From: Thalassobacterium maritimum
GTDB lineage: Bacteria > Verrucomicrobiota > Verrucomicrobiia > Opitutales > Coraliomargaritaceae
Length of the DNA stretch: 64,000 nucleotides
NCBI RefSeq assembly: GCF_031127805.1
Contig: NZ_JARXHW010000002.1
Coordinates: 1 to 64,000 of the forward strand
Direction of reading: 5' to 3'
A program made the translations under genes and the position numbers. This document shows positions 41,114-50,404 of this stretch, piece by piece. Numbering within the stretch: position 1 is the first letter of the stretch; every line of letters begins with the position of its first letter. The notes beneath the pieces were generated by a model. It had not been told where the DNA came from. It saw only the letters and a program-made list of their open reading frames with translations, and did no database searches.

Positions 41114-42574
41114 TTATTTACGGTAGTCGAGTGGAGGATCTCGGTCTCCCAATAGTGGCACATATTTAAAGTCTTCGCCGCGATCTGCCTCCCATTCTTC
41201 GCGTGCGGCTGCGATCAAATCCGGGTTTTGCATGAGTTCGGCCGCGGTCATTGCGAGCACTTTGGACGCATTGAGCATGCCTTTGTGAGCGATACTAGAG
41301 CCACCAGCTGCTACGGCTTGCCAAGTGTGGAGGTAAGAGCCTGGAATGAGGCAGGCTGTCGTTAGCCCAGCTGTGGGTACTTGCCAGGAGACGTCGCCCA
41401 CATCACTGGAAGCACGACCTGCGGACGGAACGAAGGGTCTGATCTGCTCTTGTGAGCCGAGCTTAGCGTCAGGTTTATAAAGCGTCGTGTAGAGCTCTTC
41501 GGCGAACTTTTGCTCATCGGCATTGTAAGTCACTCCACCGACTTCGACTAGATTGTTGTAGGTGATCTGCGATAGGGTGGTGTTGGGTAATATATTGTAG
41601 GAGCCATTGATCACCTCAAAATCCATCTTGGTTTCGGTGCCCATGGCCGCGGCTTGAGCAGTCAGCACCAGGCGGTCAAATAACTCTTGTACGGTTTTGA
41701 AGTCAGGATGCCGGATGTAGTAAAAGACTTCGGCGAACTCGGGTACGACATTGGGTGCTTCGCCGCCCTGAGTAATCACGTAGTGAATGCGCGATGATTC
41801 CGGCACGTGCTCACGCATCAGGTTTGCCATGAAATTCATCGCCTCGACTGCGTCCAAGGCTGAACGCCCTTTTTCTGGCGATAAGGCCGCATGAGCGGGA
41901 ATGCCATGAAAACGAAATTTAGCCCCTTTATTTGCATTGGTTGAGCGGGGGGATGCATCATTAAAACCAGCTGGATGCCAGTGTAGCATGACATCGACAT
42001 CGTCGAATACTCCTGAGCGTGCCATATATACTTTGCCCGCGCCGCCTTCTTCCGCAGGTGTTCCATAGAAGCGTATGGTGCCGGAGAGCGTGCCATTGGC
42101 AATTTGTTCTTTGATCGCTTTAGCGGCAGCCCAAGAGCCCGCTGCGAACAGATTGTGACCGCAGGCATGCCCCGCGCCCCCCTTGATATGTGCCTCGCGG
42201 TGCTGCGAGACCTTTTGAGAGAGCCCAGGCAGCGCATCGAATTCGCCTAGGATGCCGATGATCGGTTGGCCCGAGCCATAACTCGCAACGAAGGCTGTGG
42301 GAATGTCGGCCACGGCTGTCTCGACTGTGAACCCTGCCTCTTTTGCCTTTTGTTGTAGCAACTTAGAGCTTTCAAATTCTTGGTAGCCCAGCTCAGCTAA
42401 ATCCCAAATAGTTTGCGCGATTTCGATGCTTTCTTCTGCATCGCGGTCGATGGATGCCTGTAGTTTGTTCTTCACTTCATTTGCATTGCTGGTCGGAAAT
42501 GCCACGAGGCAGCATAAGAGTGTGCAGCAGCTGAACTTAATGTGGCTGAAAGGTGTGCTTTTTTTCATAGTCAT
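41114..42574 (-). CDS. Exported M20 amidohydrolase (AbgB-like)
   Basis: 486 residues with a signal peptide (FSCCTLLCCLVAFPTSNA). M20/peptidase-T-like amidohydrolase with metal-binding GILGEFDALPG, GGAGHACGHNLF and EEGGAGK; closest in character to p-aminobenzoyl-glutamate hydrolase subunit B. It hydrolyses an amide in a small peptide-like substrate using two metal ions. Secretion is unusual for the Abg type and suggests an extracellular substrate. It is convergent with the MASE1 kinase and divergent from the sulfatase. Confidence 0.85.
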   Translation of the reverse strand: MTMKKSTPFSHIKFSCCTLLCCLVAFPTSNANEVKNKLQASIDRDAEESIEIAQTIWDLAELGYQEFESSKLLQQKAKEAGFTVETAVADIPTAFVASYGSGQPIIGILGEFDALPGLSQKVSQHREAHIKGGAGHACGHNLFAAGSWAAAKAIKEQIANGTLSGTIRFYGTPAEEGGAGKVYMARSGVFDDVDVMLHWHPAGFNDASPRSTNANKGAKFRFHGIPAHAALSPEKGRSALDAVEAMNFMANLMREHVPESSRIHYVITQGGEAPNVVPEFAEVFYYIRHPDFKTVQELFDRLVLTAQAAAMGTETKMDFEVINGSYNILPNTTLSQITYNNLVEVGGVTYNADEQKFAEELYTTLYKPDAKLGSQEQIRPFVPSAGRASSDVGDVSWQVPTAGLTTACLIPGSYLHTWQAVAAGGSSIAHKGMLNASKVLAMTAAELMQNPDLIAAAREEWEADRGEDFKYVPLLGDRDPPLDYRK

Positions 42575-42934
42575 GCGTGTCTGGCCTTAATTGAGGACAC
42601 AGTTGTGAGCATGTGTTATGCCGATCGAGCTGCTTGAGGTAGTTTGTATTCAGTTTTAGGCGACAGTTTCTTTAAGCTGACGACAGTGGATGCCGGCACT
42701 CGGAATGACGATTTTTGCAATCGGCTTCCTGTCGCTACTTTGAACTTAATCCACTTTGATACGAAGTGCTTTGCCAAACATCATCGTGGATTATAGTCTT
42801 GCAGCCCAATTCAATGGATCACTTGCTAAGGGTATTGCGTTTGCTTTTTTAAGGTGCCAGCCGTTGTTTTTTACCGCTTGGTTTTCCTTTGACGTAGCCA
42901 ATTGCTTGAGCTGTTCCATTAGAAAAATACTTGT
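42575..42934. other. Divergent promoter region, amidohydrolase/sulfatase
   Basis: 360 bases between divergent genes. No gene, repeat or convincing operator is seen; open frames on the plus strand here lack protein character. Confidence 0.5.
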
Positions 42935-44377
42935 ATGCCCCCGAATACGAAGAAACCAAATGTTCTGTTTATACTCGCCGACGACATGGGCGCTTGGGCC
43001 ATGGCTTGTGCGGGGAATTCTGAAGTCCGCACTCCGAACTTGGATCGTATTGCTGCGCGTGGCATGCGCATGGAGAATGCTTTTTGTGTCTCTCCCGTTT
43101 GTTCGCCTGCACGGGCCTCGTTGTTGACGGGCATGATTCCCTCACAACATGGAGTGCATGATTGGATTTGTCGGGGTAATTCGCCTAGCGAGTCCTCTGA
43201 TGGGGCAATTATTGATTACCTTGATTCGCGTGAAACCTATACAGAAATTCTTGCGCGAAATGGTTATGAATGTGCCTTGTCTGGAAAGTGGCACTTAGGC
43301 AATGCAGTGGAGTTACATTCCGGACATCACTATTGGCGTGTGCATGCGCGTGGTGGTGGACCTTACTATAATGCGCCGATGATTCGCGAAGGCGCTGAGA
43401 TACATGAACCTGCTTATGTGACTAATGTGATCACGGAGCATGCGCTTGAATTCTTAGCTGTTCGCGATACGCAGAAGCCCTTTTACTTGGGGGTTCATTA
43501 CACTGCGCCACATAGCCCATGGGAGCGGGAAGAACATCCGCCGGAGTTTTTTGATCCTTATTTCAATGACTGTGCGTTCGATTCGGTGCCCGATCTACCA
43601 ATGCACCCTTGGCAGATTAATACGGCTACTTTCGGAAGCACGCCTGAGAAGCGTCGTGAATTATTGAGTGGCTATTACGCCGCTATTACGGCAATGGATT
43701 CTGATGTTGGGCGTATTTTGGATCGCTTGGAGCAGCAACAATTATTGGAGAATACTTTAATTGTTTTTACCAGTGATAACGGCATGAATATGGGGCATCA
43801 TGGCATATATGGTAAGGGGAACGGCACCTACCCTCAGAATATGTATGACAGTTCGGTAAAGGTGCCTTTTTTGGTGGCGCATGGCGATCGGATTGGCCAG
43901 GGGCGGGCGCAGGCAGCCTTATTCAGTCACTACGATTTTATGCCGACACTTTTGGACTATCTTGGTTTGGAGTCAGACACTCCAGCGGATTTGCCGGGGC
44001 GCTCGAGGTTGAATCTTTGGAGTGGGGGGACTGAAGTGCAAGATGCACCCTTGTTCGTCTTCGATGAATATGGGGCCGTGCAAATGATTCGAACAAGTAG
44101 TTGGAAGTATGTACATCGCTATCAAAAAGGGCCGAATGAGCTCTACGATTTATGCCAAGATCCCGATGAAACAAGTAATTTGTTGGAGCCGGCCGCCAGT
44201 CATCCGATGGCGGAAGAATTACGTGTTCAGATGCAGGCGTGGTTCGAGAATTATGCCGATGAAGCCCTGGATGGGCGTAAGCTCAAAGTTTATGGTCGCG
44301 GTCAAAGAGAAGACTTGCGCTTGTCTGCCGATGATTGGTTTAAATCTGATTACGTCTATTTATCGAAGGGAAGCTAG
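42935..44377 (+). CDS. Type I sulfatase (formylglycine-dependent)
   Basis: 480 residues from ATG 42935. The start PNVLFILADDMGAWAM has the metal-binding Asp pair. The formylglycine signature is CSPAR (Cys56 to Arg60, in VCSPARASLLTGM), followed by GKWHLG and TSDNGMNMGHHG, which complete the active site. It hydrolyses sulfate esters, likely of algal polysaccharides or glycosaminoglycan-like glycans, as is common in marine Verrucomicrobiota. There is no obvious signal peptide, so it may be cytosolic and act on imported sugars. It needs a formylglycine-generating or anSME enzyme encoded elsewhere. It precedes a nucleoside hydrolase and a ribokinase. Confidence 0.93.
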   Translation: MPPNTKKPNVLFILADDMGAWAMACAGNSEVRTPNLDRIAARGMRMENAFCVSPVCSPARASLLTGMIPSQHGVHDWICRGNSPSESSDGAIIDYLDSRETYTEILARNGYECALSGKWHLGNAVELHSGHHYWRVHARGGGPYYNAPMIREGAEIHEPAYVTNVITEHALEFLAVRDTQKPFYLGVHYTAPHSPWEREEHPPEFFDPYFNDCAFDSVPDLPMHPWQINTATFGSTPEKRRELLSGYYAAITAMDSDVGRILDRLEQQQLLENTLIVFTSDNGMNMGHHGIYGKGNGTYPQNMYDSSVKVPFLVAHGDRIGQGRAQAALFSHYDFMPTLLDYLGLESDTPADLPGRSRLNLWSGGTEVQDAPLFVFDEYGAVQMIRTSSWKYVHRYQKGPNELYDLCQDPDETSNLLEPAASHPMAEELRVQMQAWFENYADEALDGRKLKVYGRGQREDLRLSADDWFKSDYVYLSKGS

Positions 44378-44497
44378 GCTCGCCTATAACGCAGTACTGC
44401 TGCGTTTGTGAAATGGACCAGTGACGGCACATTTTTTCGATTCTGATTAGGCTTCTTTGTGTGTTTTAAGCAGTTGATTACTTTACAAATAATAAGG

Positions 44498-45394
44498 ATG
44501 GAACGAGCCACTTTACTTGAACTGCCCACTGGGCGCGTGCGCGCGGTGTTGGATACCGATGCGTATAACGAAATTGATGATCAGTTTGCGATCGTTTATG
44601 CCATGCTAGCTCCAGAGAGTATCGAATTGGAAGCGATTTATGCTGCACCATTTTTGAACAATCGCTCGCAAAGTGCCGCGGATGGTATGGAGAAAAGCTA
44701 CGACGAAATTCAACGCATCCTTGAATTGATGAAGTCTACGGATTGTATGCCGATTTTTCGAGGATCCGAAGCTTTTTTAGCTGATCAAGCCGAGCCTGTG
44801 TTAACGGCTGCGGTGCAGGATCTGATTGAGCGTGCACGGCAGCGTGATAAAGGTCCGCTTTACGTCATGGCAATCGCAGCCATCACTAATGTGGCTACTG
44901 CCTTATTGTTGGCGCCGGACATTATCGATAATATCGTCGTACTGTGGTTGGGCGGGCATGCTGATTACTGGCCACACAATCGGGAGTTTAACTTTCAGCA
45001 AGACATCCCTGCGGTTCAGGCCTTGCTGGACTCGAATTGTGCTCTTTTTCGTGTGCCTTGCGTCCCAGTTGCGGATCATCTGCAAATCTCACCTTATGAG
45101 CTGGAGTATTATCTGTCGGGCAAAGGTCCGCTGGCGGAATACCTCTGCAAAATATTCCAAGACTATCGGGAGCACGAGGGCGCATGGACGAAAGTTATCT
45201 GGGATATCGCAGTCGTGGCTTGGTTGGTGAATCCAGATTTCGTCCCGAGTGCGGTGGCAGGCATGCCGGCCCTGCGAGCAGATGGCACATGGCAGCAAGT
45301 TGAAGGACGCACAGAGATTCGTAGCGCAATGCAAGTGCGGCGTGATCCGATTTTTACTGACCTATTTACACGTATTTCGCGTGCGGGCTTATAA
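44498..45394 (+). CDS. Nucleoside hydrolase (IunH family)
   Basis: 298 residues from ATG 44498. The N-terminal calcium-binding motif DTDAYNEIDDQFA fits the DxDxxxDD signature of inosine/uridine-preferring nucleoside hydrolases, which release ribose from nucleosides. The middle has YVMAIAAITNVATALLLAP, and a C-terminal WDIAVVAWL contains the second Ca-binding Asp. It is upstream of a ribokinase in the same direction, so nucleoside cleavage followed by ribose phosphorylation is a coherent pathway. Specificity is not readable. Confidence 0.88.
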   Translation: MERATLLELPTGRVRAVLDTDAYNEIDDQFAIVYAMLAPESIELEAIYAAPFLNNRSQSAADGMEKSYDEIQRILELMKSTDCMPIFRGSEAFLADQAEPVLTAAVQDLIERARQRDKGPLYVMAIAAITNVATALLLAPDIIDNIVVLWLGGHADYWPHNREFNFQQDIPAVQALLDSNCALFRVPCVPVADHLQISPYELEYYLSGKGPLAEYLCKIFQDYREHEGAWTKVIWDIAVVAWLVNPDFVPSAVAGMPALRADGTWQQVEGRTEIRSAMQVRRDPIFTDLFTRISRAGL

Positions 45395-45475
45395 ACTCGG
45401 GCATGATTTTATTCGCCTGGTTCAGATAGACTGTTCGTGTCTTTACTATCTTGAGCTTTATCATACTAAAAGAGA

Positions 45476-46444
45476 ATGAGCCCTAAGATTACAGTCATTG
45501 GTAGCGCGAATATTGATTACATCATGCAAATGGAGCATTTGCCCAGTCCGGGTGAAACGGTCACGGATGGTACATTTGCTCAAGCTTTTGGAGGCAAGGG
45601 AGCCAATCAGGCGCTCGCTGCAGCTCAAGCGGGAGCGAAGGTGAGTTTTGTGGGCGCCTTGGGCCACGATCAGACAGCGCTCGATTACAAGCAAAGCCTC
45701 GAGGCGCATGGCATTGATTGCTCGCAGCTTTCGCTCGAAGATGAATGGCCCAGTGGGAGCGCGTTTGTGATGATTGATCGTCAGGGGAACAACTGTATCA
45801 GTGTGGCTGCGGGGGCGAATGCGGCACTTTCTCCAGAGCGTGTGCATGCGGTCGAGGCGTTGATGTTACAGAGTGACTGGATTATTTTACAGCAAGAGAT
45901 TCCACAAGTGAGCAATCAAGCGGTGCTGGCCTTTGCGAGGGAACACGGACTGCCTGTATTGCTGAATTATGCACCCGCCCATGACCTTAGCTTACATTTA
46001 GACGCGGCAGTGCATGGACTCGTGGTGAACGAAATCGAGGCGGCCGATCTCTTGGACCAAAGCTTTGAGCCTGGAGATCGCGAGGCCGTGCTCAAACTCG
46101 CCGAGGCATTGCGTCGGCGAGGAGGGCACCGATTTGTCGCGATTACTTTGGGCGCGCACGGAGTGGTGCTGTCTGATGCCGCTGATTGTACTTATTTGCC
46201 CGCCTTTGAAGTCGATGCGGTGGATGCCACGGCGGCTGGTGATACCTTTTGCGGGGCGCTTGCGTTGGCACTCGGAGAGGGCCAGTCGCTTCCCAACGCG
46301 GGACGCTTTGCATCGGCTGCCTCCGCACTGGCGGTGACTCAGCTCGGTGCTCAGAGCTCTATTCCGACACGTCAAGCGATTGACGCTTTTTTACTGTCTC
46401 AAAAGGGAACGGATGCTGAGGGGGCGTCAGACACGCGCTGTTAA
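45476..46444 (+). CDS. rbsK: Ribokinase
   Basis: 322 residues of the PfkB family. ATP-dependent phosphorylation of ribose. N-terminal GSANIDYIMQMEHLPSPGET, then FGGKGANQALAAA; the catalytic Asp lies in the DATAAGDTFCGAL signature, and VNEIEAADLL is present as usual. It acts on ribose released by the nucleoside hydrolase encoded 81 bases upstream. A terminator follows. Confidence 0.92.
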   Translation: MSPKITVIGSANIDYIMQMEHLPSPGETVTDGTFAQAFGGKGANQALAAAQAGAKVSFVGALGHDQTALDYKQSLEAHGIDCSQLSLEDEWPSGSAFVMIDRQGNNCISVAAGANAALSPERVHAVEALMLQSDWIILQQEIPQVSNQAVLAFAREHGLPVLLNYAPAHDLSLHLDAAVHGLVVNEIEAADLLDQSFEPGDREAVLKLAEALRRRGGHRFVAITLGAHGVVLSDAADCTYLPAFEVDAVDATAAGDTFCGALALALGEGQSLPNAGRFASAASALAVTQLGAQSSIPTRQAIDAFLLSQKGTDAEGASDTRC

Positions 46445-46449
46445 AGTAA

Positions 46450-46478
46450 AAAGCCGTTGCAATCGTAGCAACGGCTTT
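46450..46478. terminator. Terminator after ribokinase
   Basis: AAAGCCGTTGC (46450-46460) and GCAACGGCTTT (46468-46478), loop of 7. It also serves the convergent PEP-CTERM gene. Confidence 0.85.
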
Positions 46479-46508
46479 CGTTCGGGCTTATTGAGCTATT
46501 AATTCTAT

Positions 46509-47069
46509 CTATGCGCTGCGGCGTTTAAGCGCAACAAAGGCGAGGCCTAAACAACCAGCGATCAAGGCGTAGGTGCCTGGCTCTGGAACAATGGTAAAGT
46601 CGGCGGTATAGTCGAATCCGCCGTTGTTTAAGAAGATGTTACCCGCTGTGTCTACACCATTTGTGTAGCCTTCGAAGTAGGCTGCAAAGGTGTGAGAGCC
46701 TTGTGCTAGGGCGCCGATACCATTGTTGGTGACTAGGTCTTGGGTGGAGGAGGTGATGACCCAGTTGCGATCATTACCAACTTTAGCAGGCGCAGGAGTC
46801 AGCTGGATTTGGTGCGTATTGTCGAAGCCGTCCACAGTCCAATGCATAGTCATGTGAGTGATTTCAGATCCATTGTCTTCAAATGTGTTCAAGTTGAAGC
46901 CTTGAATCTGGAAAACTGCCGATTGGTCGATATTGCCAAATGATGTGAGGGATGCAGTGTCTAAGGTGTCACCGTCTACAGTAATCGAAGTTGTTCCGAA
47001 GTAGCCTGTTGCCGCATTGAGTGAAATCGCAGCCAACAAGCTGGAGGCGAAGAGAATGGGTTTTTTCAT
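46509..47069 (-). CDS. PEP-CTERM sorted protein
   Basis: 186 residues: signal peptide (ILFASSLLAAISLNA), a ~135-residue beta-rich secreted domain, then the sorting tail VPEPGTYALIAGCLGL plus a hydrophobic helix ending in KRRSA. That tail is recognised by an exosortase, so this protein is surface- or matrix-directed. The exosortase is not in the window. Function of the mature domain is unknown. Confidence 0.93.
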   Translation of the reverse strand: MKKPILFASSLLAAISLNAATGYFGTTSITVDGDTLDTASLTSFGNIDQSAVFQIQGFNLNTFEDNGSEITHMTMHWTVDGFDNTHQIQLTPAPAKVGNDRNWVITSSTQDLVTNNGIGALAQGSHTFAAYFEGYTNGVDTAGNIFLNNGGFDYTADFTIVPEPGTYALIAGCLGLAFVALKRRSA

Positions 47070-47189
47070 GATGTGTATGAGTTAATATTTGGGTATTTCT
47101 AGGTGAAAACGCCTAGATCATTAACAAATTCTTAACTTTTAAAAATAAAACGCAGTTCAACAGTACAATAGACTGTTTGCATGCACCCA

Positions 47190-48419
47190 TTAGCGCTGTA
47201 GCAGCTTCAAAAACTCGTCGTTTGTTTTGGTCTGTTGGAAGCGGTCGATCATGAGCTCGGCAGCGTCTTCGATCTTTTGACCTGCTAATGCGCGACGTAG
47301 GAATTGGGCACCTTCCAGGTATTTACCTGAGAGTAGGAGCTCTTCCTTACGCGTGCCAGAGGCGTTCAAGTTGATCGCAGGCCATAGGCGGAGCTCGGCT
47401 GCCTTGCGATCGAGCACCATTTCCATGTTACCCGTGCCTTTGAATTCCTGAAAGATCAGCTCGTCCATTTTGCTACCAGTCTCGATCAGCGCGGTCGCAA
47501 TTATGGTGAGGCTGCCGCCTTCTTCGCAATTACGTGCGGCAGAGAAAATTTGACGTGGTTTTTCCAGCGCGCGCACATCGAGGCCGCCAGTCATCGTGCG
47601 GCCCCCTTTGCCCGAGGCGGCATTGTAGGCGCGTGCGAGGCGAGTGATGGAATCGAGCAGCAGCACGACGTCTTTACCAGCTTCCACTAATCTTTTAGCA
47701 CGCTCAATGGTGATTTCTGCGATGCGAAGGTGATTTTTAAGGTCCTCGTCATTGGAGGATGCGTAGATCTCCGCGTTCACACTACGCTTAAAATCAGTGA
47801 CTTCTTCCGGCCGCTCATCGACCAGCAGCACTAGGCAGTGGCACTCGGGGTGGTTTTCGATCACGCCATGTGCGATGTCGTGTAGCAGTGTTGTTTTACC
47901 TGTGCGTGGTGGGGCGACGATTAGACCACGGGTGCCTTTACCGATGGGGCAAAAAAGGTCCATGATTCGCGTGGTGACACGTCCATCTTTGGCTTCGAGC
48001 CGGATTTGTTCGTCGGGTGCGATGGAGACCATTTGTTGGAAAGTATAACGACCTTTGCGCTCTTCGAGTTCAGCGCCATCGACTTTCTCAATGAAGCGTA
48101 CTTTGGGATTAGGAAAACGGTCATTCTGATGAGCATTGCCTTCGATAAAGCTTCCCTGCTTGAGCTTGAAGCGTTTGATTAATTCGCGTGGCACAAAAGG
48201 ATCGTTAGGCTTTGTCTTACCGTTACGCGAAGGGTCGATTAGCTGACCGGTCTTGTTTTCTAAGATTTCTAAAATGCCCGAAACCGCCACTTCCTTGACT
48301 TGTGGCTTCTCCTTTGAAGGCTGCTTATTCTGCTGAGCTTTTTCCTGTTTAGGCGTCGCTGAGGCGACTGCTTCTTCGGTAGGCGCAGGTGTTTCCGTCG
48401 ATGAATTATCTTGGCTCAT
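47190..48419 (-). CDS. rho: Transcription termination factor Rho
   Basis: 409 residues. A low-complexity N-terminal extension rich in Gln, Lys, Glu and Pro (about 1-45) precedes the Rho_N/RNA-binding domain (VSGILEILENKTGQL ... SFIEGNAHQ) and the ATPase domain with P-loop APPRTGKTTLL (about 172) and LLVDERPEEVTDF. It is a hexameric RNA helicase that releases RNA polymerase. Monocistronic with a 321-base leader. Confidence 0.97.
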   Translation of the reverse strand: MSQDNSSTETPAPTEEAVASATPKQEKAQQNKQPSKEKPQVKEVAVSGILEILENKTGQLIDPSRNGKTKPNDPFVPRELIKRFKLKQGSFIEGNAHQNDRFPNPKVRFIEKVDGAELEERKGRYTFQQMVSIAPDEQIRLEAKDGRVTTRIMDLFCPIGKGTRGLIVAPPRTGKTTLLHDIAHGVIENHPECHCLVLLVDERPEEVTDFKRSVNAEIYASSNDEDLKNHLRIAEITIERAKRLVEAGKDVVLLLDSITRLARAYNAASGKGGRTMTGGLDVRALEKPRQIFSAARNCEEGGSLTIIATALIETGSKMDELIFQEFKGTGNMEMVLDRKAAELRLWPAINLNASGTRKEELLLSGKYLEGAQFLRRALAGQKIEDAAELMIDRFQQTKTNDEFLKLLQR

Positions 48420-48740
48420 GTGTCGGCGTTTCGGTACGTAGTAGATTAATTAAAAGAGAAGTATCGCAAGAGTGCGGATCTTTGGCGCAAGTTTGAGTTC
48501 TGGCGCGAAGGAGGTCTAGCGTCGGAGCGGAAAGTCCGACTACCAGTCGGGATTTAATACGGATTGTCGGTGGAGAACACCTTAGACATCGTATGCTGTT
48601 CGCTATGGTTGCATTTAAGGAGCAATCATTTCCGGCTGTCAACGACTATAATTGAGGCTCGTTCGGGCTGTTTGAGCAGCATCTGGCTAATTGTCTCCAT
48701 TTTTTGACAGAGCGGCCCAGTCTGTGCTACTTGCTGCTCT
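48420..48740. other. Divergent region between rho and mscS-like gene
   Basis: 321 bases. A weak inverted pair GTCGGAG.../...GTCCGAC lies near 48513-48532; nothing else is recognised. A long leader for rho autoregulation is plausible but not shown. Confidence 0.5.
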
Positions 48741-49838
48741 ATGACAGTTTGGTTAGACAAAATCTATCACATAGAAATCGCAGGCAATGGGCTTGACCAT
48801 TGGATCTATGCACTTGGAACGATTTTTGTGCTTTTTCTTAGCTTAAAATTGCTCTTTGGAGTACTCAAGCGGCGGATCAGTAGCTTGAGCAAAAGAACTT
48901 CTACGATTGCCGACGATCTGCTCGCTTCTGCGCTGGAATCGACTAAAAGTTTTGTTTTGTTTACGGCAGCAGTATGGGGCGGTGCTCGCTTCTTGGATAG
49001 TGGAGAGTTCGACACGTATTTGGATTTCGCCCTATTGATTGCTGTGGTCTTACAGGCGGCGATTTGGGCCAATCGTATGGTGTCCACCTATATTACCTTT
49101 TACACGGATGCACGTCGCGATGAGAACCCAGGCGCAGTCTCTGTAGTGCAAGGCGTCTCCTTTTTGGTGCGCTTAATTATTTGGTCAGTCGCGTTACTCT
49201 TGGTGGTCGATAATTTAGGTTACGATGTGACTGCATTATTTGCTGGCTTGGGAATCGGTGGGATTGCGGTGGCCTTGGCGTTGCAAAATATTTTGGGCGA
49301 CCTGTTTGCATCGCTTTCAATTGTCTTGGATAAGCCTTTTGTGATTGGCGACTTTATCATCGTCGGTGACTTGATGGGGGTGGTAGAGAAAATTGGTCTA
49401 AAGACCACCCGTTTGAGGAGTCTTTCTGGGGAGCAGCTCATTTTTTCGAACACCGATCTACTTAGCAGTCGTGTGCGTAACTACAAGCGTATGCAGGAAC
49501 GTCGGGTGCCCTTCGAGTTTGGCGTCATTTATCAGACGACTCCCGATCAGTTAGAGGCGATTCCAGCGATGGTTAAATCTATCGTGGAAAGTGTAGAGGG
49601 GCTGCGCTTCGATCGTGCCCACTTTAAAAGTTTTGGAGCGAGTTCTTACGATTTTGAAGTCGTTTACTACATCAATACGCCTGACTTCAATGCCTACATG
49701 GATGCGCAGCAGAAGATCAATTTGGCGCTCTGTCGTCAATTTGCTGAGCGTGGCATCGATTTTGCCTATCCTACACGCACAATTTTTATCAATCGCGAAG
49801 AGGAGGCAAATATTCCAGGTGAAATGGCTGAACAATGA
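48741..49838 (+). CDS. MscS-family mechanosensitive channel
   Basis: 365 residues. Four membrane helices (about 20-40, 70-90, 95-115, 135-160), then the pore-lining helix and beta domain of MscS: ALFAGLGIGGIAVALALQNILGDLFAS (split over the pore helix), FVIGDFIIVGDLMGVVEKIGL and FSNTDLLSSRVRNYKRM. It opens under membrane tension to release solutes in osmotic down-shock. The extra N-terminal helices make it YnaI-like. It may be unrelated to the lipid genes that follow. Confidence 0.92.
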   Translation: MTVWLDKIYHIEIAGNGLDHWIYALGTIFVLFLSLKLLFGVLKRRISSLSKRTSTIADDLLASALESTKSFVLFTAAVWGGARFLDSGEFDTYLDFALLIAVVLQAAIWANRMVSTYITFYTDARRDENPGAVSVVQGVSFLVRLIIWSVALLLVVDNLGYDVTALFAGLGIGGIAVALALQNILGDLFASLSIVLDKPFVIGDFIIVGDLMGVVEKIGLKTTRLRSLSGEQLIFSNTDLLSSRVRNYKRMQERRVPFEFGVIYQTTPDQLEAIPAMVKSIVESVEGLRFDRAHFKSFGASSYDFEVVYYINTPDFNAYMDAQQKINLALCRQFAERGIDFAYPTRTIFINREEEANIPGEMAEQ

Positions 49839-49857
49839 CCGGTCGCGCGGACAAGCC

Positions 49858-50319
49858 TTAATTCGCTAGATGCGCAAGCATCGCTTTTTGACGATAGTCG
49901 AAAATACGTTCGAGCTCCTTTTTCACATAAAGTCCACGTGCAAGGGCGCCGAATGGGCCGAAGGGCATCACATAGCTCACGCGATCGTTGAAGCGCACGC
50001 CCCCTGCTACGGCTGTGATCTCGTGGTAGTGATACCATAGCCGATAGGGGCCGATGCGCTGCTCGTCGACGAAGGAGTGTTGCTCACGAATATGTTTTAG
50101 TTCGGTCAGCCAAGTTTGTTTGCCGATGAGTGGAATGCCGACTCGGTATTCGATAAGCAGGCCGTTATACATTTGCTCGGGAAGTTTGCTGACGATCTCG
50201 AAGTCCATATCGTCGGGGGTGATCCGATCGAGATTTTGGGGCGCGCTGATAAAATTCCAGGCTGTTTCGAGCTCGGTTGCGATGGTTTGTTCGCGTTCTA
50301 ATTGGTGGATCGTTGGCAT
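49858..50319 (-). CDS. SRPBCC-fold ligand-binding protein
   Basis: 153 residues from ATG 50319 (MPTIHQLER). Beta-grip hydrophobic-pocket fold judged from ETAWNFISAPQNLDRITP at the start, PLIGKQTWLTELKHI and the C-terminal helix YVKKELERIFDYRQKA, as in polyketide-cyclase/dehydrase-like SRPBCC proteins that bind lipids. It is divergent from the desaturase gene with an 85-base spacer. SRPBCC proteins also occur beside DUF1365/cyclopropane-synthase clusters in other bacteria, so a lipid role is likely. Confidence 0.75.
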   Translation of the reverse strand: MPTIHQLEREQTIATELETAWNFISAPQNLDRITPDDMDFEIVSKLPEQMYNGLLIEYRVGIPLIGKQTWLTELKHIREQHSFVDEQRIGPYRLWYHYHEITAVAGGVRFNDRVSYVMPFGPFGALARGLYVKKELERIFDYRQKAMLAHLAN

Positions 50320-50404
50320 GATGACCAATCGCAAATGTCAGTTCGGCCTTACGCAATTTTTGTTGTAAGTTCAATCATTGAGGGGCGTTTACTCCACAAC
50401 GCCT

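Noticed and set aside
42756..43127. Open frame of 123 codons before the sulfatase
   Set aside because: Overlaps the sulfatase in another frame; no motif or ribosome site.
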